Shown: positions 1 through 9,989, numbered from the stretch's first letter. The stretch is DNA of 64,000 nt from Leptospira andrefontaineae (GCF_004770105.1 NZ_RQEY01000026.1:1-64000), one strand, 5' to 3'. Numbers and translations are program-made. Notes: generated by a model not told the origin, from the letters alone.

Positions 1-1
1 G

Positions 2-3000
2 GCCTTATTTTCCAATGATCAATTCTCTGGGGATTTTAACGGAGATGGGACTTCTGACTTTTTATTATTCGATCGCTCTTCTGGCGAATGGACTCTTGGA
101 GAAACTATAAACCAAACCATTAATTTTAAGATCTGGTCCAAGGCTCCTCAATTCAAAACAATCACTCGCTGGCTTCAGGGAGATTTCAATGGAGATGGAT
201 CAACCGATATAGGGTTTTTCTCTGAGACCGACGGAAAATTCTGGATCGGCGAAACAACTTCTAACGGATTCCGTTATAAAGTTTATAGTGATATGAGCTA
301 TGGTCCCAACCAAGAAAGAGTGATGAAAACCCCTCTTCCTTTGGATGAAGTAAAACCGATTAAAGGATTTGGAGTATTCTCCACTTCTTCGGATACTAAA
401 ACTGTTCTTTTAGATTACCAGTATGATGGGAACTCCAACCCGGGAAAAGGAGAGATCCCATATCCAGGATGTTTTACTACAAATGATTGTAGTGCTTCTT
501 CTGAATTACTTTTGTTCGATAGAAAAACAGGAGTATTTGATTTTAAGAAGGGTTCTACCTTTACTGAAGCAGTTCTTACTGGCTTCAATCCGGAGACTAG
601 CGGGATCGTAACTATAAATAATGGAAAAGCAGATCGTTATACTGTAAACACTCGAGATGAAGTTTTATTCTTCGGAGATTTTGGAACCACAAGTAAATTT
701 TTCGTAGTCACCCAAGATACCGGAAACGCATTCAAAAGAACAGATCTTGCAAGTATAGCGGATTCTCAAGTTGTTTCTTTTGATATCAACTCAAGCGCAT
801 ATGCGATAGATAATTTTGATTCTACCTCTTCTAAATCTGCTTTGATCCTGAATGATCAGACGAGCACTAGTGCTCAAAGATTTTTACTCACAGGACCAAG
901 CGGAACAAAATATTTAACAGTAGGTCCTGGCGACGTTATAGACTCCTATCTACAAAATCTCTTCCAAGTAGGAAGTGAAACCAATCGGAATAACCGGAAT
1001 ATGTTCAGCATTTTCTCGGGAGATTTTGCAGGTGTTGGAAAAGCGCAGATCCTCTTAGTAGATCGTAGAACCGGAACTCATAAATGGTATTTGGGGACCA
1101 TAGGAACTTCCTCCATTACTTTTAAATTATTGTTACCGACTGGGGCAGCTGTGAGCCTTCCCGTTACGACTACTGTTTATGACAGAACGAGCCAAGCTGG
1201 GATCCAATATGCGTTGTATCCGGAAGTAACTGGGAATTCTATCGTATACGAAGATCCTACAGATACAGCCTCCATCGTATTTTCAAAAATTAGAATTACT
1301 GCAACTACTATTGCAAGAACCGTATATAACCCTGGCCTTGTTGGATTTTCTAACCAGTATGATCATAGAGGAAATCCGATCGTAGTCTCCGATGGAGAGA
1401 ATAAAGTTTACGACCTTTCCCAAAGTAAGATTGTCTCTGCTGCTTCTCCTGTGTTTGCTTTATCTATCGACCGTCCTGATCTGATGACAAAAGTGTATCC
1501 ATTCCAATGGATCCAAGGAGATTATAATGGGGATGGACTTACGGATATAGGGATCATCCATCTCAAAGAACCAACTTGGTATTTTGCAATGTCTTCAGGT
1601 ACTGTTCCGGATGTGATCGAACAGGTCAAGAACGGGATTGGTGGGACTTATACATTAGAATATGATAATTCTACCAAGTTTGATAATAATGGCGGGGATA
1701 ATATCCCGGATCTTTCCATTAACTATAGAGTTTGTACTAAGATTACCTTAGATGACGGGCTCGGGAACACAATTCCAAAGAATTATAGTTATAAGAACGG
1801 GGTTTCTTTCTCTGCATTTATCAATGGCAAAAAAGAAACAGACGCGTTCGGATTTACGGAATTCACTATGACCGATGCGACAGGATCTCGCACGGTTCAT
1901 TCTTATTTCAGCCAACCTTATTCTAATTTTATGCATAACCGAGCGCTTTCCGGAGCAGAAAAAGAAATGCATATTATTGGCTCCGATAATCAGGATTACG
2001 GTTCTTCTAAAAAGACGTACGAGATCCAACAAATAGAAACAGTTACTGGAAAGATCAGTTATCTTGCTCGATTAAGCAAAACCCAGAACTTTATCAACGG
2101 AACTGCGACCACTACTTCTGAAGGTTCTGTTATTTTTAATGGATATAATTTAACTAAGAAGACAGATACAAGTACGGATCATTATGCGGATTCTGCTCAC
2201 CCTTCTCAAAGTTTTACCTCAGTTACTGATTTTGAGACGGATTCTACTACAAACCAGACAAGACCTAAGAAGACCGTTTCTTTATCCGGCTCTTCTCATG
2301 AAACTACAAGTACTCTTACTTATGATTCTCAAGGGAATTTAACTCGCAACTCGGTAACCTATACGGGGAGTGGATTACCTTCTGTTTCTGCAAGTATTAC
2401 AGAATATGAATATGATACCTATGGAAACAAAACTGAGGAAAAGAATGTAAGTGCAAGTCCAAATCGTGGGACCTCCTACGTTTTCGATGACCAACTTCAT
2501 CAATTTGTAAAAGAGCAGACAAGTTTCGGTGGCTCACTCCAGCTTAAGACCAGATATACCACAAATTATGGAAAGGCATTCGGTTCTCCGGATGATTCTA
2601 CAGATCCGAACGGTAATAAAAGTTATTTTGAATATGATGATTTTGGTAGGCTAGTCGAATCCAGCGCAGATACTGATTCCGGAACCAAGGTCCTCGCAGT
2701 CTATGAATACGGATCTAGTTTTCCTTTCAGTGCAAAGACCACATTCCCTACAGGTGGAGCAGATCCTAGTTTCGCACTTCGTTCTTATAGAGATGGAATG
2801 GGTAGAGTGATCCATACTGTTAAAACAGGATCCAATGGACAGCATGTAAGATCTGGAAAGCTCACTTATAATGGGAATGGCCAAGTGATTCGTTCCGGAC
2901 AACCGGATTGGGCAGACGCAGGCGAAATAGATACATTTGTTTTACATACTCAGGAAAGAAATCCAAGCTATATAGAATACGATGCAATAGGAAGAGCTAA

Positions 3001-5722
3001 GAAAACAATCCTTCCAATTGCAGCCGGAGAAACGGAAGCAACCACGTTAACCGTTACCTATAACGATCCTTTCGAAACGATCGAAACCCATAGTGGTGGA
3101 ACAAGCAAACGAACCGTAAAAGACGGAAAAGGCCAAACTCTTTACATAGAAGACTTCGGTTCTGATGCTACCAATGCAAAGATAGGATTCTGTTTCGATA
3201 TCGCAGGCAAGATGATCAAAAAATCTGACCTGAACGATGGCGGTGCCTTATCCTGCGATACGAGTGGAATTACTGTAAAAGATACATCTGGTAAAAACCA
3301 AGCCTATTGGTTATACGATGCGTTTGGAAGATTAAAGAAAAGTAGCGATCCAGATTTTGGGGTAAGTACAGCTTCTTATAACGCGTTCGGTGATACTATT
3401 CAAGCTATAGATGCTCGTGGAATTACCACAGCCTTTACTTACGATTCTCTCGGAAGAATGCTTACCAAAGATACTCCAGAAGGAACCGTATACTTTGATT
3501 ATGATAGCGGTTCCGGCGCTGAGAATGCTCTTGGAAAACTCGTAAGAGTAGAAGATTCAGTTCAAATCAAAACATTCAGTTATGACAAGCTGGGTCGTGC
3601 CAAGAAAGAAAGCCGAAATGTCAAAAATCTGACCATTGAACTGGCAGATGGTCCTTATATTACAGAATACAAATATGACTTACTTGGTCGTGTAATATCT
3701 ATCGATTATCCGGAACATCCGGTAAATCATACAAGGATGAAGGCTTGCTATGCCTATGGGACAGCAGGTTATATCACAGGGATTTCAGTTCAAGTAAACA
3801 CAAACGGCGTCATTCCAGGTTACTGTAGTAAAACCATTGTTGAGAACATCACCTATAACGAGTTCGGACAAACAGCTGGATTCGGACTCGGAAACGGTGT
3901 CCAAACCAATTACACATACGATATAAAACAAAGATTAGTTCGTATCAACTCAGTCGGAGATGTGGATGGAACTACTAAAACTCTCCAAGATGCAGTCTAT
4001 GCTTTCAATAGCAGAAACAATATCACTGGGATTACAAATACATCTAGCGAATATACAACTGCATACAATTACAGCTACGACGGCTTAAACAGACTTGTCG
4101 CAGCAGACGGGCAATACCAAGAGTCCGCAGACAATTATACCAAAACTTTCCGCCAAAGTTTTGCATACGCGAAGAACGGAAACCTTCTCGCGAAACGAAA
4201 TCATAACTTTAACGATAACACACTCATAGACGAGTGGAATTACCAATATTCCAACCACCAAGTCACTCATATAGATTCTACCCAAAGTGGGAACAATCGT
4301 CTGGTCATGAGTTATGATTCCTCTGGGAACATGACTTACCAGAGAGATAATTTCAAAGATCTGACTAAGACTATTACAGTTGATTCTCAAAACAGGATCA
4401 CACAAGTCCAAGATGCTTTAAGTACAACCATCGGTAATTACTGGTACGATGAAGGCGGATTCAGGGTCCGTAAGAAAGCATTAGTTCCAAGCGGAGCTTC
4501 TTTCAAAAACCAAGAGATCCTATATCCAAGTAAATTCTATGGATTGGAATACTCTGAAGAAACGAATATCTTAAGTTCCATCAATAACGTTTATCTAAAC
4601 GGAGTACGGATAGCGGCCCTAAATGAAGATGGAGTCACTGCTTATTTCTTAACAGATCAAGTAGATTCAGTAGCTCATGTCTTGGATGAAGCAGGGCATA
4701 CTCTTAGCAGAATGCAGTACGAGCCGTATGGTGAGACTCTTGTACAAAGAGGAACTCTGGACTTTGCTCCTAAGTATAATTCTCAGGAACTAGATCGAGA
4801 GACTAATTTCTATTTTTATAATGCACGGTATTATGATCCGCAGATAGCGAGGTTTACAAGTGCGGATAGTGTGATTCCGGAGAGAGGTGTGGCTACTCAG
4901 AACTGGAACAGGTTTATGTACGCTGCTGGGAATCCTATAAGGTATAAGGATCCGACTGGGCACGAAGCAGCCTCCGGTTACCCTATAAAATTGGATTTCT
5001 CAAAATTTTTCAAAGATGTCTGGGCTAGCGCTAAAAGTACGGCCCAAAGAGCTGTAAGTAATGTAAAACAGGGTGCTAAAAATGCTGTAAATACTGTAAA
5101 ACAGTGGGATCAACGTGCTGCGAAAGCTGTGAACTATACTGCAAATACTGTAAAACGAGGAGCTAATAATGCTGCAAATACAGTAAAACAGGGTGCTATT
5201 AAAGGGGCTGCAAAGATGGACAAAGCCGGATCATGGCTATACACTACCGATAATCCTATTGCAAGTGGTCTTATGATGTTGGGAGGTTCTTGTAATTTAG
5301 GTTGCGATAACGCGATGGAGACCGCGAAAAATATTAATCGCAAACCTGATTACACTACACTCGGTTTTGCGTTTCCCATTTATCCAAATTATGATTTTAC
5401 CAAAATAACAAGCGTAAATTTCAGTTTTACATATGATATTTACAATAATATTTACTTTTCTGGGGGGATTAGTCAGGGACCTTCCTATTCTCCTAAGTCG
5501 AGACCTTCCTTTTCATTTATGTATGGATGGATGAATCAAAATCAAGCTCCTTATGAACATGAGTTGAAATCTTATCTTCCAGGTAAATCTTACAATGTAA
5601 ATGCCGGATATTGGATCGGCGCTGGTTATACTCAGTCGCTTGGCGGAGGTAGCTCAGTTGAATTTGGTTTTATGACACCAGGTTTTGGACATTCTGGAAT
5701 GTATACGCCAGATGGAAAATAG
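2..5722 (+). CDS. FG-GAP/SpvB/RHS-repeat giant protein, 5' end outside window
   Basis: The reading frame is open from base 2, so the N terminus lies to the left; 1906 residues are visible. FG-GAP/VCBS-like units with GDFNGDG or GDYNGDG calcium-loop motifs occur near bases 32, 179, 1005 and 1515. A SpvB/TcdB-middle-like stretch follows (NGIGGTYTLEYDNS near 1630). Many YD repeats (for example YDSLGRM, YDLLGRV) run from about 2400 to 4700. The RHS core signature (YFYNARYYDPQIARFTSAD, then YAAGNPIRYKDPTGHE) lies at about 4810-4965. After the core is a variable tip: an amphipathic repeat-rich helix (about 5040-5215) and a beta-rich glycine/aromatic domain to the stop. By family this is a secreted or surface RHS/TcB-like protein whose shell encloses or delivers the tip. 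The toxic activity of the tip is not recognised. No obvious immunity gene follows. Confidence 0.9.
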   Translation, partial: ALFSNDQFSGDFNGDGTSDFLLFDRSSGEWTLGETINQTINFKIWSKAPQFKTITRWLQGDFNGDGSTDIGFFSETDGKFWIGETTSNGFRYKVYSDMSYGPNQERVMKTPLPLDEVKPIKGFGVFSTSSDTKTVLLDYQYDGNSNPGKGEIPYPGCFTTNDCSASSELLLFDRKTGVFDFKKGSTFTEAVLTGFNPETSGIVTINNGKADRYTVNTRDEVLFFGDFGTTSKFFVVTQDTGNAFKRTDLASIADSQVVSFDINSSAYAIDNFDSTSSKSALILNDQTSTSAQRFLLTGPSGTKYLTVGPGDVIDSYLQNLFQVGSETNRNNRNMFSIFSGDFAGVGKAQILLVDRRTGTHKWYLGTIGTSSITFKLLLPTGAAVSLPVTTTVYDRTSQAGIQYALYPEVTGNSIVYEDPTDTASIVFSKIRITATTIARTVYNPGLVGFSNQYDHRGNPIVVSDGENKVYDLSQSKIVSAASPVFALSIDRPDLMTKVYPFQWIQGDYNGDGLTDIGIIHLKEPTWYFAMSSGTVPDVIEQVKNGIGGTYTLEYDNSTKFDNNGGDNIPDLSINYRVCTKITLDDGLGNTIPKNYSYKNGVSFSAFINGKKETDAFGFTEFTMTDATGSRTVHSYFSQPYSNFMHNRALSGAEKEMHIIGSDNQDYGSSKKTYEIQQIETVTGKISYLARLSKTQNFINGTATTTSEGSVIFNGYNLTKKTDTSTDHYADSAHPSQSFTSVTDFETDSTTNQTRPKKTVSLSGSSHETTSTLTYDSQGNLTRNSVTYTGSGLPSVSASITEYEYDTYGNKTEEKNVSASPNRGTSYVFDDQLHQFVKEQTSFGGSLQLKTRYTTNYGKAFGSPDDSTDPNGNKSYFEYDDFGRLVESSADTDSGTKVLAVYEYGSSFPFSAKTTFPTGGADPSFALRSYRDGMGRVIHTVKTGSNGQHVRSGKLTYNGNGQVIRSGQPDWADAGEIDTFVLHTQERNPSYIEYDAIGRAKKTILPIAAGETEATTLTVTYNDPFETIETHSGGTSKRTVKDGKGQTLYIEDFGSDATNAKIGFCFDIAGKMIKKSDLNDGGALSCDTSGITVKDTSGKNQAYWLYDAFGRLKKSSDPDFGVSTASYNAFGDTIQAIDARGITTAFTYDSLGRMLTKDTPEGTVYFDYDSGSGAENALGKLVRVEDSVQIKTFSYDKLGRAKKESRNVKNLTIELADGPYITEYKYDLLGRVISIDYPEHPVNHTRMKACYAYGTAGYITGISVQVNTNGVIPGYCSKTIVENITYNEFGQTAGFGLGNGVQTNYTYDIKQRLVRINSVGDVDGTTKTLQDAVYAFNSRNNITGITNTSSEYTTAYNYSYDGLNRLVAADGQYQESADNYTKTFRQSFAYAKNGNLLAKRNHNFNDNTLIDEWNYQYSNHQVTHIDSTQSGNNRLVMSYDSSGNMTYQRDNFKDLTKTITVDSQNRITQVQDALSTTIGNYWYDEGGFRVRKKALVPSGASFKNQEILYPSKFYGLEYSEETNILSSINNVYLNGVRIAALNEDGVTAYFLTDQVDSVAHVLDEAGHTLSRMQYEPYGETLVQRGTLDFAPKYNSQELDRETNFYFYNARYYDPQIARFTSADSVIPERGVATQNWNRFMYAAGNPIRYKDPTGHEAASGYPIKLDFSKFFKDVWASAKSTAQRAVSNVKQGAKNAVNTVKQWDQRAAKAVNYTANTVKRGANNAANTVKQGAIKGAAKMDKAGSWLYTTDNPIASGLMMLGGSCNLGCDNAMETAKNINRKPDYTTLGFAFPIYPNYDFTKITSVNFSFTYDIYNNIYFSGGISQGPSYSPKSRPSFSFMYGWMNQNQAPYEHELKSYLPGKSYNVNAGYWIGAGYTQSLGGGSSVEFGFMTPGFGHSGMYTPDGK
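5051..5210 (+). repeat. Degenerate tandem repeat in RHS tip linker
   Basis: Within the RHS tip, imperfect copies of a unit reading (A)AVNTVKQGAKN in protein recur four to five times: AVSNVKQGAKN, AVNTVKQWDQRAAK, TANTVKRGANN, AANTVKQGAIKG. The DNA copies share gctgtaaatactgtaaaacag-like stretches. The 11-residue spacing and Ala/Val/Lys pattern suggest a long amphipathic helix between the RHS core and the terminal beta-rich domain. Confidence 0.7.
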
Positions 5723-5753
5723 AGTATTTCTTATTTAATACAGGAGAAGATAG

Positions 5754-5837
5754 ATGTTGAATCACATTTTATTTCTGTGCATGACGTTGGTTCTTTCATA
5801 TTTATGCATTTTTCGGACGCCTACTGTTCAAAATTGA
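5754..5837 (+). CDS. Possible 27-residue hydrophobic peptide downstream of RHS gene
   Basis: An ATG at 5754 follows a good AGGAG ribosome site at about 5742-5746, 31 bases after the RHS stop. It encodes MLNHILFLCMTLVLSYLCIF followed by RTPTVQN and TGA. The product is one hydrophobic segment like a signal anchor or truncated signal peptide. It could be the stub of a decayed immunity or lipoprotein gene, a real microprotein, or chance; there is no homology evidence. Confidence 0.3.
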   Translation: MLNHILFLCMTLVLSYLCIFRTPTVQN

Positions 5838-6565
5838 ATTGGCTGATAAACACTGAACAGACTGAAACGGCGAAACCTTTCAGCTAGAGATTCAAGTACA
5901 CAATATCTAATTAAATTTATAGATGTAGGCGCAATCATGATGAGTTTAGTAAATCTATTTGCGATGTTGAGATGTTATGGCATGATATAGTAGCTAGTAA
6001 CCTGCAAATTTTCTTCAGATACTTTAATTAGATAGAAATTATACTCTTGTCATAAGAGACTGAGTAGCTTCTTTTTGCATAAAAGAAAAAGCCTAAGAAA
6101 CTTTATAATTATCGCATGTAAGAATTTCTATTACTAATTAGGCGAAATGAGGGTAGATTGAATTTGAAAGTATTTGAGTTTCGGGCTTGTGAGCGGTTGG
6201 TTCCTAAATAGTCGCAAGCGAATACTCTTTCTCAATAATATAAATATCGTGATTTTGGATAAGAAGGATCTTCAATTAAAACAGATAAGTTTGTAAGTAA
6301 TCCGTGGGAGTTTCTCTGGCTTTCAATTGGAGTTACTAAAATTTCAAAATTTATTCGTAATAAATTTTCTACTGCAATATCGTTTGTCACTTTTCACACC
6401 AGCCGCATATCCCACATGAGGTAATTTCCCATCCCAAATAATGCATAATCCCCACCTAAAAGCAGTAAAAATCCCCCACCAACTGTCTGACATCCAACTC
6501 TGAAGGTTATCCATCATAGATATCAAATCAAACGATATCATAACGTTCAACGATGAGGAAAATAT
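5838..6565. other. Gene-poor AT-rich interval after RHS gene
   Basis: About 730 bases without a convincing gene. All plus-strand frames are broken by frequent stops. A 111-codon minus-strand frame (6344-6679) has biased composition and overlaps the start of the next lipoprotein gene, so it is not called. Within it, roughly 6370-6490, the minus strand has two overlapping open frames rich in Gly/Trp/Leu, perhaps a remnant of a dispersed repeat. RHS loci often carry displaced tips and immunity genes in this position, so the interval may be a decayed graveyard. Confidence 0.5.
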
Positions 6566-6940
6566 ATGAGAAAAATATTGTTCGTAGGGATGATTTCCCT
6601 TTTGACTTTTGCTAATTGTGTAGCAGTAGACTCTCTTGGCTTGTCGGATGCCGTAAAAGGTTCCGAAGCTAGATCTCAAATCAAAGCTGCTGCGCTGACC
6701 TCAGATATTTTATTTTATGGATCTGCAGATCCTGCTAATGCAGCGATGATCACCGCTCTTGATCTATTTCTTACTGATATTTATCTAAAGATCGATGATA
6801 GTAAATATTATAAAAAATCTGATGTAGACAAATGTGTAAAAGACGTTCAGACAATCGGACTTTTAGTTATGGATCCTAGTCAGACTGTTCTTACGAGTAA
6901 AAATTGCAGTGACTTGCAAGCAAACGGTCCCATTATTTAA
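6566..6940 (+). CDS. Small Leptospira-type lipoprotein
   Basis: A 124-residue protein with a clean GAGGAA ribosome site 5 bases before ATG. The N terminus MRKILFVGMISLLTFANC is a lipoprotein signal with the lipidated Cys at residue 18 (spirochaete-type FANC lipobox). The mature part is a small helical domain with two further cysteines (DKCVKD and SKNCSD), probably a disulfide. It resembles the small, paralogous Leptospira lipoprotein families (TIGR04452-like by memory, not verified). Location would be periplasmic leaflet or outer membrane; the function is unknown. Confidence 0.8.
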   Translation: MRKILFVGMISLLTFANCVAVDSLGLSDAVKGSEARSQIKAAALTSDILFYGSADPANAAMITALDLFLTDIYLKIDDSKYYKKSDVDKCVKDVQTIGLLVMDPSQTVLTSKNCSDLQANGPII

Positions 6941-6998
6941 TTTCAAAAATGGCCTCGGCTCCGGGGTTCGCGAGTGGCAGATTCCCGGAGAAGGGGGT

Positions 6999-7045
6999 GA
7001 GAAAAGACGCTTGTCGGCTTTTCTCAGGGGGAAGGCTTTCCCCCT
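6999..7045 (+). terminator. Two tandem hairpins after lipoprotein gene
   Basis: GAGAAAAG (6999-7006) pairs with CTTTTCTC (7018-7025). It is followed at once by AGGGGGAA (7026-7033) pairing with TTCCCCCT (7038-7045) over a 4-base loop. There is no long T run, so this may be a terminator, an mRNA 3' stabiliser or a small repetitive element. The surrounding 6950-7050 is much richer in G than its neighbours. Confidence 0.45.
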
Positions 7046-7128
7046 ATAGATAATGCAAACAATAAAGTAATAGACCCGAATCTTTCTCCACCTATTCTTT
7101 CCCAAAGTATTTTCCTTTGGATCACTGA

Positions 7129-8298
7129 ATGTTCTCGCTCCTCCCCTTTGTTTATATTGTTTTATTTCTTATTCTCGTATTTCTATTTTATTATTTTCTT
7201 GAGGTTGTAGAAGAGCCTGTTCTTCAGTTCAGTGAAGGAGAGTTTGTAAGTAGGGTAATTGCAAATTGTTCTCGCTTAACAAGGAAATATTTTCCTACAT
7301 TCTGGTGTTTTAATAATCATCTAATGCTAGCTCTCTTACTTTTTAGAGAACATCGTTCCAAATTTTTTCATTACGATAAACTGGAACATCTTAAAATGAA
7401 AGATGGTGGTGTCACCGGCCTTGCTTGGTCCAATATCAATGGTAAGAAAAAAACCGATTCAGTTCCAATCGCGATTGTCTTTCATACGATCAGTGGGGAT
7501 GAGCAAGATGTTAAGTCTATTGTGAAAGCTATCCGTGCCCAGTTGCAATGGGCCTCTGTGGTTTGTATTCGAAGAGGGCATGGAAATCTTCCTCTTTCTA
7601 AGCCGCGGATAAACACGATGGGATCTAGTTCGGATCTAAAAGAACAACTCTTATATATTAAGAAAAAATTTCCGAATAGTCCTTTGTTTGGAGTGGGGAT
7701 CTCTGCGGGTTCCGGGTTGCTTGCTCGATACCTAGGAGAATCCGGGACTAAAAGTTTATTGGACGCTGCGGTTGCGATTTCACCTGCATATGATATCGAA
7801 AAAGCATTTCATAGAGTTCATCCGGTTTATAGTAAGATCATGGGTCAAAGGTTGATTAATTATTTTTTGAAACGCCATTATGAAACCTTATCTTCCCTTG
7901 GAGGATTTCAGGAAGTAATGGAATCTAAAACCTTGGGCGAATTCCAGGATCGTTTGCATAGTCTATCGGGTTTTGACGATAAAGAAGAATATTACAAACA
8001 TTCGAATCCCGCATTGGTAATGAAAAATATCCGAACTCCGATTATGATTTTGAATGCCAAGGATGATCCCATTTGCGTAAACCAGAATGTTTTAGAGAAT
8101 CTGCATTGGTTGGAAACCCTTCCTAATTCGATCCATGTTTATACAAAAAGAGGAAGCCATATTGCATATTATGAAGGATGGAAGGCGATATCTTGGTCGG
8201 ATCATCTTGTCTGCGAATATTTTAAAGCTGTCCAAGACCAATTGCCTAAAAATAAGAAGAAGCCGAAGACTAAATCTGCGAAAGCGAAAAAGCGTTAG
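7129..8298 (+). CDS. Membrane-anchored alpha/beta hydrolase (YheT/ABHD-like)
   Basis: A 389-residue protein with an N-terminal membrane segment (about residues 4-27) followed by an alpha/beta-hydrolase fold. The nucleophile elbow is GISAG (Ser near residue 192), the acid is probably in NAKDDPI (about 310), and the His in GSHIAYYEG (about 343). Domain order and the long region before the elbow resemble the YheT/EMB8 esterase group. The C-terminal tail is very basic (KNKKKPKTKSAKAKKR). The substrate is unknown; lipid or short-chain ester is the family expectation. Convergent with the next gene, 34 bases apart. Confidence 0.8.
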   Translation: MFSLLPFVYIVLFLILVFLFYYFLEVVEEPVLQFSEGEFVSRVIANCSRLTRKYFPTFWCFNNHLMLALLLFREHRSKFFHYDKLEHLKMKDGGVTGLAWSNINGKKKTDSVPIAIVFHTISGDEQDVKSIVKAIRAQLQWASVVCIRRGHGNLPLSKPRINTMGSSSDLKEQLLYIKKKFPNSPLFGVGISAGSGLLARYLGESGTKSLLDAAVAISPAYDIEKAFHRVHPVYSKIMGQRLINYFLKRHYETLSSLGGFQEVMESKTLGEFQDRLHSLSGFDDKEEYYKHSNPALVMKNIRTPIMILNAKDDPICVNQNVLENLHWLETLPNSIHVYTKRGSHIAYYEGWKAISWSDHLVCEYFKAVQDQLPKNKKKPKTKSAKAKKR

Positions 8299-8332
8299 TC
8301 GCTTTTATACATTGTATGAGTAGAAGAGTTAT

Positions 8333-9106
8333 CTACAAACTCGAAACCGGAAAAATCACCCTGTTATAAATCCTAACTTCGTCGACCCTTCCCTGGAAAA
8401 GTTGAGTAGAAAGACCGGATCGCCCTAATTGAAAAGAAGCATTAGTGGCCCATGGACGATTACTTCCGAAAATTCCAGAGGAAACCAAAACATTATTCAC
8501 ATAGAGAGTCGCAGTTAAGGTCTGGATATCCCAAGTGAAAACCATATGATACCAGGTATCTTCGGGATATTGTCCGCAAGGAGTGCCAGTATCCACATCT
8601 CCTGCGCCTCCATCATTTGTGAATGCTCTAAGTCTTCCGCTACAAGGTCCCCCAGAGAATGCATATAATTGAAGACCTAATCCTGTGCCTTGGCCTAGAT
8701 AGATATACTCAGCGCCATTATTCCCAGGTGGGAATTTTCCATTTACCCAAGCGCTGATTGTAAATGAAGAAACGGTCCCGTCGAAAAATAAGGGCCCTTG
8801 CGCTGAGGATTCGTGATAGGCTCCGCCTCCATCATAGTAATACGCTCTTCCTGGAAATCCGAATCGATCCGCAGCTAATATGGGAGTTCCGCTTATGGCT
8901 GTTAGATCCAAGCCGCCGATTATATCTCGAGTATTACCATCTAACGGCCAGTAATGGACTAATCCGATGGAAGAATCGATTAATGTAAGGTTTACGAAAT
9001 CTAAGAATGCCTTTTGGTCATTTTTTTCTAAATTTTCTAGTAAAAGATAAGTTCCACAATTGAAGGAAAGACAAGAGATTAGAACTATATATATGATCTT
9101 TCGCAT
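8333..9106 (-). CDS. LamG-like (concanavalin-type) lipoprotein
   Basis: A 257-residue protein starting MRKIIYIVLISCLSFNC, a lipoprotein signal with Cys17. Residues about 50-255 form a LamG/laminin-G-like jelly-roll: HYWPLDGNTRDIIGG, then FTISAWVNG, WYHMVFTWD, LYVNNVLVSSG, and the closing VDEVRIYNRVI signature typical of LamG-3 domains. Such lipoproteins bind sugars or proteins at the surface in many bacteria. The ligand is not predictable. It is a single gene, divergent from the carboxylesterase at 9291. Confidence 0.85.
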   Translation of the reverse strand: MRKIIYIVLISCLSFNCGTYLLLENLEKNDQKAFLDFVNLTLIDSSIGLVHYWPLDGNTRDIIGGLDLTAISGTPILAADRFGFPGRAYYYDGGGAYHESSAQGPLFFDGTVSSFTISAWVNGKFPPGNNGAEYIYLGQGTGLGLQLYAFSGGPCSGRLRAFTNDGGAGDVDTGTPCGQYPEDTWYHMVFTWDIQTLTATLYVNNVLVSSGIFGSNRPWATNASFQLGRSGLSTQLFQGRVDEVRIYNRVIFPVSSL

Positions 9107-9290
9107 ATGTTATTTGATTCGAATAACATTCTAGAGCCTGAGCTTTTTCTTTTGGAAGTATTATTCGTATAAAACGCCTTCGAAAATTCTAATATTTTGA
9201 TTACGTACTTGAGCCTTACGTTTGGATCCGACAGATGGTTTCAGCTTAAATGGTATTGCCAAATTAGAACTTATTCATTACAAGGAAACC

Positions 9291-9989
9291 ATGTATGATA
9301 TCCCACTTGTCCAATTAGGCCCCGTAAAAGCAGCTCGTATTCCGGGTGATCCACAAGGACCTTACGTTATCTTTTTACATGGTTATGGTGCGAACGCGTT
9401 CGATCTTCTTCCTTTGTATTCATATATGGATGTGCCAGAAGGCACGAATTTCATCTTTCCGGATGGGATCTTAGAAATTCCAATCGCACCAGGTTATAAT
9501 GGTAAGGCTTGGTTTCCCATCGATATGGAAGCTTTACAAAGAGCCATGGTGGCCGGAGGTTCAAGAGAACTTTTTGAACGTTATCCGGCAGGTTTAGCGG
9601 AAGCCAAACAAAAGGTAGAAGAAATGATCCAAGCTCTGGATGTCCCTATGGATCGGATTATCTTGGGAGGGTTTTCACAAGGTTCCATGCTTGCGACTGA
9701 GATTACTCTTAAAGCAGAGAAAAAGCCCAAAGGCCTTGTCATTCTGTCGGGAACTTTGCTAGATGAGACTCATTGGTCTCAATATGCGAAACAAACTCCG
9801 GGCTATAAATTTTTTCAAAGTCATGGTAGAATGGATCCTGTGCTCGGTTATCCTGCCGCTAAAAGATTAGAAACAGTGTTAAAAGACGCAGGCTGGGTGG
9901 GTGAGTTATTGGCATTTCCGGGTGGACATGAAATCCCGGAGATAGTATTACACGGTATGAACCGCTATTTGCGAGAATTGTTCGAATGA
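9291..9989 (+). CDS. Carboxylesterase / phospholipase family hydrolase
   Basis: A 232-residue alpha/beta hydrolase of the Abhydrolase_2 (YtpA/acyl-protein thioesterase-like) type. The oxyanion region is [15 protein letters not shown], the nucleophile elbow is GGFSQGS with Ser at residue 129, Asp is in [10 protein letters not shown] (about 182) and His in GGHEIP (about 213). I place the start at ATG 9291 because AAGGAA sits 4 bases before it. An upstream in-frame TTG at 9222 would add 23 residues but has no ribosome site. The next gene overlaps by four bases (ATGA), so the two are translationally coupled. Confidence 0.85.
   Translation: MYDIPLVQLGPVKAARIPGDPQGPYVIFLHGYGANAFDLLPLYSYMDVPEGTNFIFPDGILEIPIAPGYNGKAWFPIDMEALQRAMVAGGSRELFERYPAGLAEAKQKVEEMIQALDVPMDRIILGGFSQGSMLATEITLKAEKKPKGLVILSGTLLDETHWSQYAKQTPGYKFFQSHGRMDPVLGYPAAKRLETVLKDAGWVGELLAFPGGHEIPEIVLHGMNRYLRELFE

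Noticed and set aside
6344..6679. 111-codon minus-strand frame
   Set aside because: It overlaps the start of a well-supported lipoprotein gene, has no ribosome site and has odd composition; kept only as a possible repeat remnant.
9222..9290. TTG start extending the carboxylesterase by 23 residues
   Set aside because: No ribosome site, and the family sequence begins at the ATG at 9291, which has AAGGAA in place.
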